From contig NZ_FUYC01000001.1 in NCBI RefSeq assembly GCF_900167125.1, positions 62,001-126,000 of the forward strand: a DNA stretch of 64,000 nt, written 5' to 3'. The position numbers were made by a program, and so were the translations under genes. Positions 1-10,026 of this stretch are shown here, piece by piece; within the stretch, counting starts at the first letter, position 1, and each line of letters starts with the position of its first letter. The notes below the pieces were generated by a model, which worked only from the letters and a program-made list of their open reading frames with translations, made no database searches and was not told the DNA's origin. This stretch comes from Paucidesulfovibrio gracilis DSM 16080 (GTDB taxonomy: Bacteria > Desulfobacterota > Desulfovibrionia > Desulfovibrionales > Desulfovibrionaceae).

Positions 1-935
1 TAATGGTCATAATGGCCGGACTTTTCCCACAGCTCCCGCTTGAGGATCAACGGTCCCTGCACGAAATCATAACCGCGCTTGAGATGTTCCTTGCGCTCGA
101 AGTCCTCAAGGATAGCACGCACCAGGGCACCTTTGGGGTGCCACAGAATCATTCCGCCGCCCACTTCCTCGTGGATGGAGAACAGGTCCAGCTGGGTTCC
201 CAATTTGCGATGGTCGCGCTTTTTGGCCTCTTCCAGATGATGGAGATGCTGCTTGAGCTGTTTGGGCGTGGCCCAGGCCGTTCCGTAGATGCGTTGCAGT
301 TGCTTGTTGTTCTCGTCACCGCGCCAGTAGGCACCGGCCACGGAAAGCAGTTTAAAGGCCTTGAGCAGACCGGTCCGGGGGACATGCGGGCCACGGCACA
401 GGTCCGTAAAATCGCCGTGTTCATATATTGAAACGACGTCCGCTCCCAAATCATCGATGATCTCGCCTTTGTAGGACTCCCCTTGGGCCTCGAAAAAGGC
501 CTTGGCCTCCGCCGCACTCATCTCGCGGCGGGAGAACGGTTTGTCCGCGCCCACAGAGCGGTTCATTTCCTCTTCGATCTTTTCCAGATCTTCGGGCGTA
601 AAGGCACGTTCGAAATCAAAGTCGTAATAAAACCCGTTTTCAACCGCAGGACCGATGGTAACCTTGGCTTCGGGAAACAGCTTTTTCACGGCTTCGGCCA
701 TGAGGTGGGCCGTGGAGTGTCGGACGACGTCCAGCCCATCCTCGCTCTCCGCGAAGACAGGCTCGATGGTAGTGCAGGTCTCGGGCAAGGGGGAAGTAAG
801 ATCAAGCAGGGTCTCGCCGCAACGGCAGACAACCGTATTCTTGAACTGTTTCTTGGACAGGCTCTGCTGAAGCGCTTCCCCGCAGGAGGCGCCGGCCTGG
901 ACTTCCACCGTCTGGCCATTCACTTCGATCTGCAC
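1..935 (-). CDS. thrS: threonine--tRNA ligase, N-terminal part
   Basis: Charges tRNA-Thr with threonine in the cytoplasm. The minus frame from a GTG at 935 is open to the window edge and gives about 311 residues. It holds an N-terminal TGS domain (residues 1-60), the editing domain with the [10 protein letters not shown] zinc/editing motif near residue 78, and the start of the class II catalytic core. GTG is chosen because a GGAG lies 8 bases before it and the TGS domain begins at once, as the family does. The C-terminal half and anticodon-binding domain lie outside the window. The family assignment is firm. Confidence 0.96.
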   Translation of the reverse strand, partial: MQIEVNGQTVEVQAGASCGEALQQSLSKKQFKNTVVCRCGETLLDLTSPLPETCTTIEPVFAESEDGLDVVRHSTAHLMAEAVKKLFPEAKVTIGPAVENGFYYDFDFERAFTPEDLEKIEEEMNRSVGADKPFSRREMSAAEAKAFFEAQGESYKGEIIDDLGADVVSIYEHGDFTDLCRGPHVPRTGLLKAFKLLSVAGAYWRGDENNKQLQRIYGTAWATPKQLKQHLHHLEEAKKRDHRKLGTQLDLFSIHEEVGGGMILWHPKGALVRAILEDFERKEHLKRGYDFVQGPLILKRELWEKSGHYDH

Positions 936-1224
936 TGTGTTTTTCTCCGGTATTGGATTCTTTCTGGGCGACTTCACGTCCCGCCCGTGCGAAGCGTATC
1001 CGCCGCCTCTAAAGACGAAGGTAGTTAAACCCAAGAACCCCACCTGTCAAGCTCCACAGGCTTCGGGCTTTCCTCCTATTATGGTGGTTGTATTGCACGA
1101 AATACGCTTCTCACGTATCATGAAACCTCCTTAATGGCTCGACAATACCCAAGTGACGCGGCGTGTGAAACCGAGCACGCCGTTCCAACCGCTCTTTTGA
1201 AGCTCTCGGGGGGAGGTTTTCATT

Positions 1225-3546
1225 ATGAAGGTCGGCACAAAAATCACCATGTCGGGAACCGGGCTTGTCCTAATGGTCACGGCCTGCGTTCTCACCATCA
1301 TGTTGGTTCGACAATCCATTCTTTCTGAACGTATCACGGCGCTTGTGCAGGAAGAAATTCTAGGTGAAGTGGCCCTGGCGGATAAGGATATGAGCAACCT
1401 CCTGCAAACGCAGCATGAAACCCTGACCAACAACCTGGAAGGGCAGTTGAACGTAGCCCGCCGACTTCTTCTGCGCAACGGTCCTCCAAGCCTTTCCGAG
1501 GAAGGTGTGGATTGGAATGCCGTAAACCAAAACACGGGCCAAGGCACGGGCATCACCCTGCCCAAATTACTGCTAGGTGGCGAATGGATCGGCAAAACCG
1601 CCAAGGCGAGCGACTTTTCCCCGGTTGTGGATGAACTGACCGAACTCACCGGCGTCACCTGCACCATTTTTCAACGCATGAACGAACGTGGCGACATGCT
1701 TCGCGTTTCCACGAGCGTTTTAAAGAACAATGGCCAGCGTGCCGTGGGGACGTACATTCCATCCACAAGTCCTGTGGTCCGCACCCTGCTTTCCGGACGC
1801 ACCTACCGGGGACGGGCCTTTGTGGTCAACGACTGGTACCTGACCGTGTACGAACCCATCAAGGATGCAGAAGGCCACGTCATCGGCGCACTCTATGTCG
1901 GCATCCTTCAGACCGGTGTCAAATCGCTTATGACCGCGCTCACCGATCGAACCGTGGGAAAAAGCGGGCATGTTTTCATTCTCGGGGCCGATGGGCAGAA
2001 CAGAGGCAATGTTTTGATCCATCCCGACCCGTCCCTTTTGGACGAAAACGTGTCGGAACATCGCTCTGCCAACGGCCGGAGGATTTATGACGAGATGATT
2101 CAGCAGGCCGTGGACGCCGAGGGGGACGTGGTCACTTTCACGTTTGAAGAAGATACCGGCAACGGTCAGACCCGTACACGCATTGCCGCGGCCTCGCTCT
2201 TCGCCCCCTGGGGCTGGATCGTGGTTGCCTCTGCCCCGTTGTCCGACTATTCGGCCACCCTGGACCACATTTCCCAAGAACTAAAGAACATGCAATTCTG
2301 GGTTCTCCTTCTTTCCGGTGGCATCGCGCTGCTGGCGCTGGTGGGCAGCACGCTGTTCGCCCGAACCTTGAGCCGCCCGGTCCAAGCCATTGTGACACAG
2401 TTGCAGGCCATGGCCGAAGGCGACACGCGCCAGGACTTAAACGAGACATTGCGCAAGCGCAAAGATGAAATCGGCCGTTTGGCCCGCAGCGCCCAGACTT
2501 TGGCCGAGGCCTTACGAAACAAGACGGATGTGGCAAGAACCATTGCCAAAGGGCGACTCGACACGGACGTTGTTCCGGCCTCGGACCACGACGAACTGGG
2601 TCTGGCTCTTCGGGACATGCTTACGGCCCTACGGAGGCTCGTAGGGGAAATCCAGCAAACGGCTTCCGACATTGCCGCCAGTTCAGCCCAGGTTTCCTCG
2701 GCAACACAAGCACTTTCCCAGGGGGCCACGGAACAGGCCGCATCCCTGGAACAAATCACCAGCACGCTTACGCAGATCGGCGCCCAAACCCAATCCAACG
2801 CCGAACACGCGGCCACGGCCAACCGGCACACCGGGGAAGCCAGTGACAACGCGGAAATGGGCAATCAGGAGATGCAACGACTCCTGCAAGCCATGGCCCA
2901 AATAAATGAAACCAGCGGACAAATCGGCCGAATCATCAAGGTCGTGGATGAGATCGCATTTCAAACGAACCTGCTGGCGCTGAACGCGGCCGTGGAGGCT
3001 GCCCGCGCCGGTCACCATGGCAAAGGGTTTGCCGTGGTCGCGGAAGAAGTTCGCAATCTGGCCGGACGCAGCGCCGAGGCCGCCAAGGAAACCGCGCAAT
3101 TGATCGAAGGCTCTGTTTCACAAATCCAGCAGGGTTCCAAACTCTCGGACAGCACGGCGGAACAGCTGGAAGCCATTTCGGCGGCGGTTCTGCAGGCGGC
3201 TGAAATAACCAAAGACATCTCCGAGGCCAGCTCACAGCAGGCCAGCGGCATCGCCGAAGTGAATACGGGGCTGTCCCAAATCGAGAGCGTGACGCATCAA
3301 AACACATCCAGTGCAGAGCAAACCGCAGCAGCGGCTACGGAACTGGATAGTCAGGTACGCCGACTGCGCGCCGCGGTTTCGGAATTCCAATTGAACGAGA
3401 CACAGCAGAAACCGGAACAGAGGGAAAACAGGCCGAGTCTGAACGCCCTTCCCGCGGGGAAAGCCCCCCGTGCCGGTGAAGTCTTCAGCCATGACGACAC
3501 GCCTCGGATCGACCTTGGAGACGATGACGGGTACGCGGCCTGGTAA
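1225..3546 (+). CDS. methyl-accepting chemotaxis protein, Cache type
   Basis: Membrane chemoreceptor that would signal through CheW/CheA. Order: membrane helix at residues 10-30, a periplasmic Cache_3/Cache_2-like sensor to about 330, second helix near 355-377, HAMP, then a long cytoplasmic coiled coil. The conserved hairpin tip ([20 protein letters not shown]) begins near residue 576, so coupling to the kinase should be intact. The C-terminus has no CheR-binding pentapeptide. A GGGGAGG precedes the ATG. No chemotaxis gene is adjacent, so it is an orphan receptor; the ligand cannot be read from sequence, though this Cache class often binds small carboxylates. Confidence 0.95.
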   Translation: MKVGTKITMSGTGLVLMVTACVLTIMLVRQSILSERITALVQEEILGEVALADKDMSNLLQTQHETLTNNLEGQLNVARRLLLRNGPPSLSEEGVDWNAVNQNTGQGTGITLPKLLLGGEWIGKTAKASDFSPVVDELTELTGVTCTIFQRMNERGDMLRVSTSVLKNNGQRAVGTYIPSTSPVVRTLLSGRTYRGRAFVVNDWYLTVYEPIKDAEGHVIGALYVGILQTGVKSLMTALTDRTVGKSGHVFILGADGQNRGNVLIHPDPSLLDENVSEHRSANGRRIYDEMIQQAVDAEGDVVTFTFEEDTGNGQTRTRIAAASLFAPWGWIVVASAPLSDYSATLDHISQELKNMQFWVLLLSGGIALLALVGSTLFARTLSRPVQAIVTQLQAMAEGDTRQDLNETLRKRKDEIGRLARSAQTLAEALRNKTDVARTIAKGRLDTDVVPASDHDELGLALRDMLTALRRLVGEIQQTASDIAASSAQVSSATQALSQGATEQAASLEQITSTLTQIGAQTQSNAEHAATANRHTGEASDNAEMGNQEMQRLLQAMAQINETSGQIGRIIKVVDEIAFQTNLLALNAAVEAARAGHHGKGFAVVAEEVRNLAGRSAEAAKETAQLIEGSVSQIQQGSKLSDSTAEQLEAISAAVLQAAEITKDISEASSQQASGIAEVNTGLSQIESVTHQNTSSAEQTAAAATELDSQVRRLRAAVSEFQLNETQQKPEQRENRPSLNALPAGKAPRAGEVFSHDDTPRIDLGDDDGYAAW

Positions 3547-3550
3547 AAAC

Positions 3551-3597
3551 ACACGCCCCGCAGAGCCAATGACAAAGGCTTTGACGGGGCGTGTTTT
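3551..3597 (+). terminator. intrinsic terminator after chemoreceptor
   Basis: Just after the chemoreceptor stop, ACACGCCCCG (3551-3560) pairs with CGGGGCGTGT (3585-3594), followed by a short T run. Confidence 0.75.
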
Positions 3598-3632
3598 CGA
3601 TAACAGCGTACCTGTTTTTGTACCTACGCAAA

Positions 3633-3668
3633 GAAAAAAGGCTCACGGTTGTAGCCGTAAGCCTTTGT
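3633..3668 (-). terminator. intrinsic terminator of tRNA-Val
   Basis: Read on the minus strand just past the tRNA-Val CCA end: AAAGGCTTACGG pairs with CCGTGAGCCTTT (one mismatch) and runs into six T residues. Confidence 0.85.
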
Positions 3669-3674
3669 TTTTTC

Positions 3675-3749
3675 TGGTAGGCGCGGAGGGATTTGAACCC
3701 CCGACCCTCTGCACGTCAAGCAGATGCTCTCCCCCTGAGCTACGCGCCT
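3675..3749 (-). tRNA. tRNA-Val (GAC anticodon)
   Basis: A 75-base cloverleaf on the minus strand. The acceptor AGGCGCG pairs with CGCGCCT, the discriminator is A, and CCA is encoded. The anticodon stem TCTGC/GCAGA closes the loop TTGACGT, giving anticodon GAC for GUC codons. The D arm (AGCTCAGGGGGAGAGC) and T arm (GGGGGTTCAAATCCC) are canonical. It has its own promoter and terminator. Confidence 0.97.
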
Positions 3750-3773
3750 GTCTTCCCCTCAACGGGGAAGCAC

Positions 3774-3802
3774 TATTTAGCCGTGCGCCCTTTGCTTGTC
3801 AA
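3774..3802 (-). promoter_or_regulatory. sigma-70 promoter of tRNA-Val
   Basis: On the minus strand a perfect -35 TTGACA, a 17-base spacer and a -10 TAAATA lie 25 bases upstream of the tRNA-Val 5' end. Confidence 0.8.
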
Positions 3803-3836
3803 CAGATTTACCACCATTTTTCCATTTTTTTTCTGC

Positions 3837-6800
3837 ATGGACATGAAAAGCCGCTGTGGTATGATGCCATGCGTGATGCATACACCCAAAGCATTTCGTC
3901 GGCTGCCCCTGCCCTATAAACTGACCATCGCCGCCCTGGTGCTTCTCGGCCCGGCCCTGGTCCTCGGCGTATTCATGGAACTGGGCGCCCGCTACGACCT
4001 GCTCATCGGGCAGACCGAACTATCCGGCATACGCTATCTGCGCCCGGCCTTTTCCCTGCTCGACGCCATAGGCGACCACCAGTCCTACCATCTGCAACAT
4101 CCGGATGCTCCTTCCAACGACCTTTCGCCGCCGTCCCAGAACGTCATCCAAAGCATACAGGCTGTGGAAACAGCGGTGCAGGCCGAAACAGCGACGCTCC
4201 GCGACTCGCCGTCCTTTCTCGCCGAAGACGCGCACCGCATGGACCCGATTCACCTCTGGAAGGCTTGGGAGGAGGTTGAAAACGCCCCGACTCCACAACA
4301 TTACGATGCCTTCATGAGCACGCTGCTTGAGGCCATTTCCGCGGTCAGCGACTGCGCCAACCTCGCCCTGGACCCCGCCCTGGACAGCCACGCCCTGGCA
4401 ACGGCCACGGCACTGACGTTGCCCCGTGTGAGCCGGGAACTTTCCCTCCTGGAACAAGCCGCTCTGGAATATCCGGGCGTCGGCCGATCCCCGGCCTTCC
4501 GGCAGTCGGCCCGAGACCGCATTATGCAGCGTCTGGGGTTGCTCCGCATGGGGCTGTTGGAAGAAGTGGGGACGCACTCCCAGCGTGCAATTATGGAAGA
4601 CTCCAACTTTTACGACCACACGCCGGGACTGCATCGCAACTATGCCCCGGCGTTAAAACGCTTTCTGGCAGCTGCGGACATAACGGATGAAACCATGCTG
4701 CTCCTTTGCCACGGTCAACAACGCCCTGAAGAAGCGGCCCGGAGCGTAACGGCCACCCGTGACGCGCTGACCGCTCTGGCACTCACGGGACTGACCGAGC
4801 TGGATACCATGGTACGCCACCGCATCCGCTCCTACCATTCCTGGCGGCTTGCCGGACTCGGCAGCGGCGCGCTCGCGCTCCTTCTTGCTCTCGTGGTCAT
4901 GGCCGCCATCTCCCATGACATGACACGCTCGGTCCGACTCGGTCTCAACTACGTCCGCCGTGTGGCTGGCGGGGACTATTCCGCCGAGGTGGATGACCGG
5001 GATCTCAGCCGCGACCTGGCCCAGTATACGCAGGGCGTCCGGCAGATGGTCACGGTCCTCAAGCAACAATTCGGATTCATGGACGGCGTGCTGCGCAACA
5101 TGACCGTCCCCTGCCTCATCGTGGACAAGGACGAACGGCTCGCCTTTGTAAACAAGCCCTATCTTGACCTTTTTGAGATGGACTCTCCAGAGTCACAATA
5201 TCTCGGACAATCATTCAACGACTTTTTTTATGACGGCAAGGCCAGCAACACCATTCTTGGGGAGGTTATGCGCCGAAAAAAGGAACGGCATAACCTGCTC
5301 ATGTCCCTGCTTTCCGTACATGGCCGCCCGCTTACGATCCGCTATGACGCCAGCCCCCTCTATGATCTTGACGGAAACATCATCGGCGGCTTTGCCCTGT
5401 TCCTGGACTTTACGGAAATTCATGAACAACAAATTGAGATCGAACGACTTGCCGCGTTCCCCCGGGAAAATCCCAACCCGCTGTTTTCCATGGACGCAGC
5501 AGGCAAGGCGCTCTATCAAAACCCCGCGGCCAAAACAGCTCTTGAAGAACTGCACATCGAACGCGAGGAGCTGCTCCCGCCGAACCACGTGGATATCGTC
5601 CACACTGTGCTGAATACTCGCTCCTCCCGCCTGGACGTGGAATCCCGCCCCGGAGACCGCATCTACAGCTGGGCCTACCATCCTGTCCCAGACCAGGAGC
5701 AGGTCTATGTCTACGGCATGGACATCACACTGCGCCGCCGCATGGAGGAGCAGCTCACCCATGACGCCCTGCACGACGGGCTTACCGGGCTGCCGAACCG
5801 CTCCCTGCTCCAGGATCGAATGGAACAAGCTCTGGGCCGGGCCGGGCGGACCGCGAGTCAATCCCTGGCCCTGCTGTTCCTTGACCTGGACCGATTCAAA
5901 AACATCAATGACTCGCTGGGCCACGCCGCGGGGGACGATCTGCTCCTGCATTTCACAGACCGGCTGCGTGGAGTGCTCCCCGGTGACGCCACCCTGGCGC
6001 GGTTGGGCGGTGACGAATTCACCATTCTGCTGGAAGGTGTTGCCGGACCCGAACAAGCCTTGGCCTTTGCCGAAAATATCCACCGGGCCATGGCGGCTCC
6101 ATTCCGCGTCAAAGGTCACGACCTTTTCGTCACGGTCAGCATCGGCATCGTTATGGAGTCCGAATCCCTTTCCGACGCCCAGGAGCTGCTACGCAACGCG
6201 GACACGGCCATGTACCGGGCAAAATCGGCAGGTCGCGCCCGCTCTGAATTATATGATGAAGCAATGCACAATGAAGCGAGGGAACGGCTAAGTCTGGAAA
6301 TGGACATGCAGCACGGCCTGGACCGCGACGAATTCGAACCATATTATCAGCCTCTTGTGGATATTGAGACAGGTCGGCTCCACGGCTTTGAAGCGTTGGC
6401 CCGCTGGAACCATCCCACTCGCGGCTTGGTCTCTCCGGGCGTGTTCATCCCCATTGCCGAGGAATCCGGACTCATTGCCGCGCTGGGGCAGCAAATGCTC
6501 TTCCGCTCCCTCCGGCAACTGGCCCAGTGGCTTGCACTTTCCGACAACACCGCACCACTTAGCATGAGCGTGAATCTTTCTCCGGAACAGATTTCCCGGC
6601 CCGGCATTCTGCAGGAATTGGAACAGGCACTGCATGAAACCGGAGTCAACCCGGAACTGATCAAAATTGAGATCACGGAAAGCGGCGTCATCAACAACCC
6701 CCAATGCGCCCTGCGAATGCTCAAGGACATCAGCAAGCTGGGGGTGCGTCTGGCCGTGGACGACTTCGGCACCGGGTATTCGTCCCTTTCACACTTGAGC

Positions 6801-7067
6801 CGTTTCCCCTTTGACTGCATCAAAATCGACCAAAGCTTTGTCCGGGGTATGCTCAACAATACCAGAGATATGGAAATTGTCCGCTCCATCGTGGCCCTGG
6901 CCCATGGACTGGACAAACGCATCATTGCCGAAGGCATCGAAGAGATAAGCCAATTGCGCGAGCTGCAGCGTCTTGGTTGTCACCTGGGACAGGGCTTTTT
7001 GTTCTCCCCTCCGGTCCCGGCAAACAAGGCGCGGGATTTCGTGCAGAATAATCCAACCTGGTATTGA
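3837..7067 (+). CDS. membrane PAS-GGDEF-EAL c-di-GMP protein
   Basis: Predicted to make and/or break cyclic di-GMP. N-terminal helix (about residues 25-50), an uncharacterised sensory segment, a second helix near 340, HAMP-like linker, two PAS-like segments, then GGDEF and EAL domains. The cyclase site reads GGDEF near residue 723 and the phosphodiesterase has EALARW plus DDFGTGYSSLSHL, so both sites look intact and net activity is unknown. Start is uncertain: the frame runs back into tRNA-Val, so the first methionine past the tRNA is used; 3843, 3864 or 3876 are possible and none has a good ribosome site. A 3876 start leaves a short basic N-terminus before the helix. Confidence 0.9.
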   Translation: MDMKSRCGMMPCVMHTPKAFRRLPLPYKLTIAALVLLGPALVLGVFMELGARYDLLIGQTELSGIRYLRPAFSLLDAIGDHQSYHLQHPDAPSNDLSPPSQNVIQSIQAVETAVQAETATLRDSPSFLAEDAHRMDPIHLWKAWEEVENAPTPQHYDAFMSTLLEAISAVSDCANLALDPALDSHALATATALTLPRVSRELSLLEQAALEYPGVGRSPAFRQSARDRIMQRLGLLRMGLLEEVGTHSQRAIMEDSNFYDHTPGLHRNYAPALKRFLAAADITDETMLLLCHGQQRPEEAARSVTATRDALTALALTGLTELDTMVRHRIRSYHSWRLAGLGSGALALLLALVVMAAISHDMTRSVRLGLNYVRRVAGGDYSAEVDDRDLSRDLAQYTQGVRQMVTVLKQQFGFMDGVLRNMTVPCLIVDKDERLAFVNKPYLDLFEMDSPESQYLGQSFNDFFYDGKASNTILGEVMRRKKERHNLLMSLLSVHGRPLTIRYDASPLYDLDGNIIGGFALFLDFTEIHEQQIEIERLAAFPRENPNPLFSMDAAGKALYQNPAAKTALEELHIEREELLPPNHVDIVHTVLNTRSSRLDVESRPGDRIYSWAYHPVPDQEQVYVYGMDITLRRRMEEQLTHDALHDGLTGLPNRSLLQDRMEQALGRAGRTASQSLALLFLDLDRFKNINDSLGHAAGDDLLLHFTDRLRGVLPGDATLARLGGDEFTILLEGVAGPEQALAFAENIHRAMAAPFRVKGHDLFVTVSIGIVMESESLSDAQELLRNADTAMYRAKSAGRARSELYDEAMHNEARERLSLEMDMQHGLDRDEFEPYYQPLVDIETGRLHGFEALARWNHPTRGLVSPGVFIPIAEESGLIAALGQQMLFRSLRQLAQWLALSDNTAPLSMSVNLSPEQISRPGILQELEQALHETGVNPELIKIEITESGVINNPQCALRMLKDISKLGVRLAVDDFGTGYSSLSHLSRFPFDCIKIDQSFVRGMLNNTRDMEIVRSIVALAHGLDKRIIAEGIEEISQLRELQRLGCHLGQGFLFSPPVPANKARDFVQNNPTWY

Positions 7068-7140
7068 CCTTGGTGGGCTTTCTTGCCACTACAGTAATGA
7101 TGGTTCTTCCCATTATGTGGGGCAAGATCTAGGATAGCCA

Positions 7141-8109
7141 ATGAAAAAAAGTTCTTTGGGCAAACGAAAAACAGAACGATTCGATCTGGAACTCCCGGCC
7201 TCGGTTTCCGTGGCCAAGTCTGGAGATGCCCAGGATCTCGTACAATTGCTTACGCGGGACATCTGCTCCCAAGGTGCGTTTCTCAATACCCGTGCGCCAC
7301 TGCCGGAGGGAACGCAGGTCAACCTGAGGCTCATGGTTCCCCTGGACCACATCCCGGAACTCAAAGGCCGCCAATCGCAAATCCAGGCATCCGGCACCGT
7401 TGTACGAAGCCATGACAACGGCATGGCCATCCAGTTCGACCTTGGATACCAACTGCTACCCATTCGGCCGCACTTTTTTATCCATGTCACCGGAAAAAAC
7501 AAACTGCTTAACGAGTTACTGACCCGGCACGTCACCGCGGAACTGGGAATGCGGGCAGATCACGGTCCCATGGAAAAGCTCGCCAAGCGGGCCGAGGAAG
7601 AAAACAGCACCACGTATCTCGCGCTGGTGGACTACCTGGACATTCGCGCCGGGTTGCCCCTTTCGGAACTGGAGGAGGCCATCGGGGTCAAGGGTGCGCA
7701 ATGCGTGGTGGCCCTGTTCAATGCCCAGCGGGATCAGGTCATCGCAGACAGCGCTCTGCGGCATGGGGCCAGAGGCATCTTTTTTGCGGATGATTCGCTG
7801 GATCACGTGGCCCGGGGGCTGGAAGCCATCTCCAAAGGCGAACTCTGGTACGCCCGGGAAGTGCTCACGCGGGGGTTACAACGGGAAATCGACCCCGAAT
7901 CCTCTCCGGCCATTCCAGACCCCCTCACACGCAAGGAAAAGGAAATCCTTGGGGCCGTGGCCGCTGGATCCACGAACAAGGAGATCGCCGAACAGCTCTT
8001 CATCAGCGTCCACACGGTCAAGACGCACCTTTACAACGTTTATCGTAAGATCAACGCCTCAAACAGACTTCAGGCCACACTCTGGGCCACCAAGAATCTG
8101 CAGCTCTAA
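7141..8109 (+). CDS. PilZ domain fused to LuxR-type regulator
   Basis: A 322-residue regulator with a rare layout. Residues 1-120 resemble PilZ (RKxxR-like KRKTER at the front, later GMAIQFD), a c-di-GMP sensor fold. A middle part (about 145-245) looks like a receiver domain without its phospho-acceptor Asp. The C-terminus (about 258-322) is a GerE/LuxR helix-turn-helix (LTRKEKEILGAVAAGSTNKE). AGGA lies 6 bases before the ATG. It follows the GGDEF-EAL gene by 73 bases on the same strand, suggesting c-di-GMP made or removed upstream is read by this DNA-binding protein. Targets are unknown. Confidence 0.88.
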   Translation: MKKSSLGKRKTERFDLELPASVSVAKSGDAQDLVQLLTRDICSQGAFLNTRAPLPEGTQVNLRLMVPLDHIPELKGRQSQIQASGTVVRSHDNGMAIQFDLGYQLLPIRPHFFIHVTGKNKLLNELLTRHVTAELGMRADHGPMEKLAKRAEEENSTTYLALVDYLDIRAGLPLSELEEAIGVKGAQCVVALFNAQRDQVIADSALRHGARGIFFADDSLDHVARGLEAISKGELWYAREVLTRGLQREIDPESSPAIPDPLTRKEKEILGAVAAGSTNKEIAEQLFISVHTVKTHLYNVYRKINASNRLQATLWATKNLQL

Positions 8110-8158
8110 TCCCCGACTCTCACCACTCGCACGCGGCCCCCATGTGCCTTGAGCCGAC

Positions 8159-8189
8159 AAAAAAGCGGCCCTTCCGAAAAAGAGCCGCT
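8159..8189 (-). terminator. intrinsic terminator after HEAT-protein operon
   Basis: Minus strand: AGCGGC...GCCGCT stem (8164-8169 with 8184-8189) followed by a T run. A second small hairpin (GGGAC/GTCCC) lies at 8193-8207. Confidence 0.75.
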
Positions 8190-8225
8190 CTCGCGGGACA
8201 TGCGTCCCCTTGATTCAAATAAATA

Positions 8226-8927
8226 TCAATCTTGTTCGGCTGTTAAATGTTCCAAGGCTTCCTGGGCCAATCGGCCCACGCTCACAGACTGTACGGCGCC
8301 ATTACGATACATCCGCAATTCCGCGTCATCGTCCAAAAGCGCTTGCAGCGGTTCGCGTGCGCTCTGCGCGCCCACCAGCCCCAAAGCCCATGCTGCCAGC
8401 CCCCTGTTCCAGGAGTCGGGTTCGTCCAACGCGGCCACAAGAAAACGTTCGGCATGGGCCACCTTGTCCGGTCGCACCTGCGCCAGACGGGCCAGCCCCC
8501 AAAACACGCCCCGCCGCAACTCCGGGTGGTCCAGAAAATTGCCGTCGCAATCCTCTTCGCAATAAATATAGGAAGCAAGGATAGTGTGGTATTCCTCCGC
8601 CAGCCGGGCGTTACCAGCCATTGCCTCGCCCATGGCCTCGGGAATACCCCAGCCCAGATTGCCGGACTCTTCATTCAGATACCACATCAACGTGCGCATG
8701 AGCACCCGGGCCGACTCCATGGCATCCTCGGCCAGACGAGCCACGACCCTGCCCAGAGCCACGGCCGCCCGCCAGCGGACCAATTCCTCCCGGTCCAACC
8801 GCAAGGCAAGAAGCGGTCCGGTGATGCGTCGTTCCGGCAAATGTGCAAAACCGTCAAGGCGTTGCTCCCAGTCCTCGGCCATCAACGCGGTGCGCATTTC
8901 CTGCTTCAGCTTTCGGAACGTTGCCAT
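8226..8927 (-). CDS. DVU0298-type HEAT-repeat protein
   Basis: A 233-residue soluble alpha-helical protein with HEAT-like helix pairs in its second half (AAWALGLVG, AREPLQALLDDD). It resembles the Desulfovibrio family named after DVU0298, whose function is not known. It is last in a four-gene minus-strand operon. GGGGAGG lies 4 bases before the ATG. HEAT repeats usually serve as protein-binding scaffolds or adapt to lyase activity on bilins; no catalytic residue is evident, so a scaffold role is only inference. Confidence 0.85.
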   Translation of the reverse strand: MATFRKLKQEMRTALMAEDWEQRLDGFAHLPERRITGPLLALRLDREELVRWRAAVALGRVVARLAEDAMESARVLMRTLMWYLNEESGNLGWGIPEAMGEAMAGNARLAEEYHTILASYIYCEEDCDGNFLDHPELRRGVFWGLARLAQVRPDKVAHAERFLVAALDEPDSWNRGLAAWALGLVGAQSAREPLQALLDDDAELRMYRNGAVQSVSVGRLAQEALEHLTAEQD

Positions 8928-9029
8928 GCCGCCTCCCCGACCGGATTTCGGCCAACGGTTTGTCGGTGACCCTTCCCATCAGAACCCCGGGACCGCACTC
9001 CGTGAATCCGGTCCCGGGAATATCGTCCG

Positions 9030-9653
9030 CTACTTCAAATTCGTTTCGATTTCCTTAAGGAAATCTTCGGGAACGTCGTAGCCGCTCTCCTGAGCCTTGC
9101 CCACACATTCCTTGGCCTTGGCCCATTCGCCCTGCTCGGCATGCACCAACGCCAGATTGTTCCAGGCCGGGCCGAACTTGGGTTCCAGCTTCACGGCTTC
9201 CTCAAGCGATTTGACCGCTTCTTCCAGGTCGCCCAGACTGAAGTAGGCGCTACCCAGCGTGGCCAAAGCCTGCACGAACTTGTTGTCGTATTTGATGGCC
9301 CGCTTTAGGGATTGAACGGCTTTTTCCGTTTCGCCCATCTGGAGCTGGCAGAATCCGATGTTGCCCCAGGGTACGGCAAAAAAGGGACGCTGCTGCGTGG
9401 CCTGCACATTATAGGTCAGACAGGTCTTCATGTCCCCGCGCTGCATGGCAATGCCGCCGAGCTGCACATAGGCTTCGGCCAGCTTGGGCGAGTTGGCCAC
9501 GGCCTCACGGAAGTAGCGCTCCGCCTCCATGAACTCACGCTTGGAAAGATAGGCCACGCCGAGATTGTACAGCGTGTTGCCGCATTCGCGGTTTTTGGCC
9601 AGTTTGGCCTTCAAGTCCGCGATATACTCGTCGGTGTTCTCGAACTGCTGCAT
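9030..9653 (-). CDS. tetratricopeptide repeat protein
   Basis: About 207 residues made of five or more TPR motifs (for example ECGNTLYNLGVAYLSKREF, AEAYVQLGGIAMQRGDMKTC, VQALATLGSAYFSLGDLEEA). TPRs bind other proteins; no enzyme domain is attached. The ATG at 9653 is preferred because GAGG sits 9 bases upstream; longer starts would run into the neighbouring gene. It lies between a short conserved protein and the HEAT protein in one operon, so these helical repeat proteins probably work together. Confidence 0.9.
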   Translation of the reverse strand: MQQFENTDEYIADLKAKLAKNRECGNTLYNLGVAYLSKREFMEAERYFREAVANSPKLAEAYVQLGGIAMQRGDMKTCLTYNVQATQQRPFFAVPWGNIGFCQLQMGETEKAVQSLKRAIKYDNKFVQALATLGSAYFSLGDLEEAVKSLEEAVKLEPKFGPAWNNLALVHAEQGEWAKAKECVGKAQESGYDVPEDFLKEIETNLK

Positions 9654-9673
9654 TGTCTGCATCCTCATTGGGG

Positions 9674-10021
9674 TTACAATTTGAGCCCCCGCTCCTCCAG
9701 GAGCTTGGCGTACCATTGGCAAAACTCGAACAGTGGCCGCACCCGATCCGGGATGGTCACCAGCGTGACGTTCAATTCGGAAATGGCGTCCACATAGTCC
9801 TGTTCGGGTTCCCGGTTCAGGGACCGAAGAAACATATTGGTCAGCTCATGCGCCGTATGTCCGGTCACATCGCGCCGGATGTCGATGGGGTCAAACGGCT
9901 TGGCAAACGGATCCCACTGCTCGTAGCCGATCCGGTCCACGAACTTGCGGCGCCGGGGCGACATTTTGTCATAAATCGCCCTTTTTTGGGCTTCAAAGTC
10001 GTCTCGGATCGCTGCACACAT
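9674..10021 (-). CDS. conserved hypothetical protein, 115 aa
   Basis: Small soluble protein rich in charged residues, with a basic N-terminal half (MSPRRRKFVDRIGYEQWDPF) and no membrane segment or known motif. It sits 5 bases after the Cys-cluster gene and 20 before the TPR gene, with GAGGAG upstream. I recognise it only as a protein seen in Desulfovibrio-type operons of this kind. Function unknown. Confidence 0.8.
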   Translation of the reverse strand: MCAAIRDDFEAQKRAIYDKMSPRRRKFVDRIGYEQWDPFAKPFDPIDIRRDVTGHTAHELTNMFLRSLNREPEQDYVDAISELNVTLVTIPDRVRPLFEFCQWYAKLLEERGLKL

Positions 10022-10026
10022 GCCGC

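Noticed and set aside
3693-3836. 48-codon N-terminal extension of the GGDEF-EAL protein
   Set aside because: It would be translated from inside the tRNA-Val gene on the opposite strand and past its promoter.
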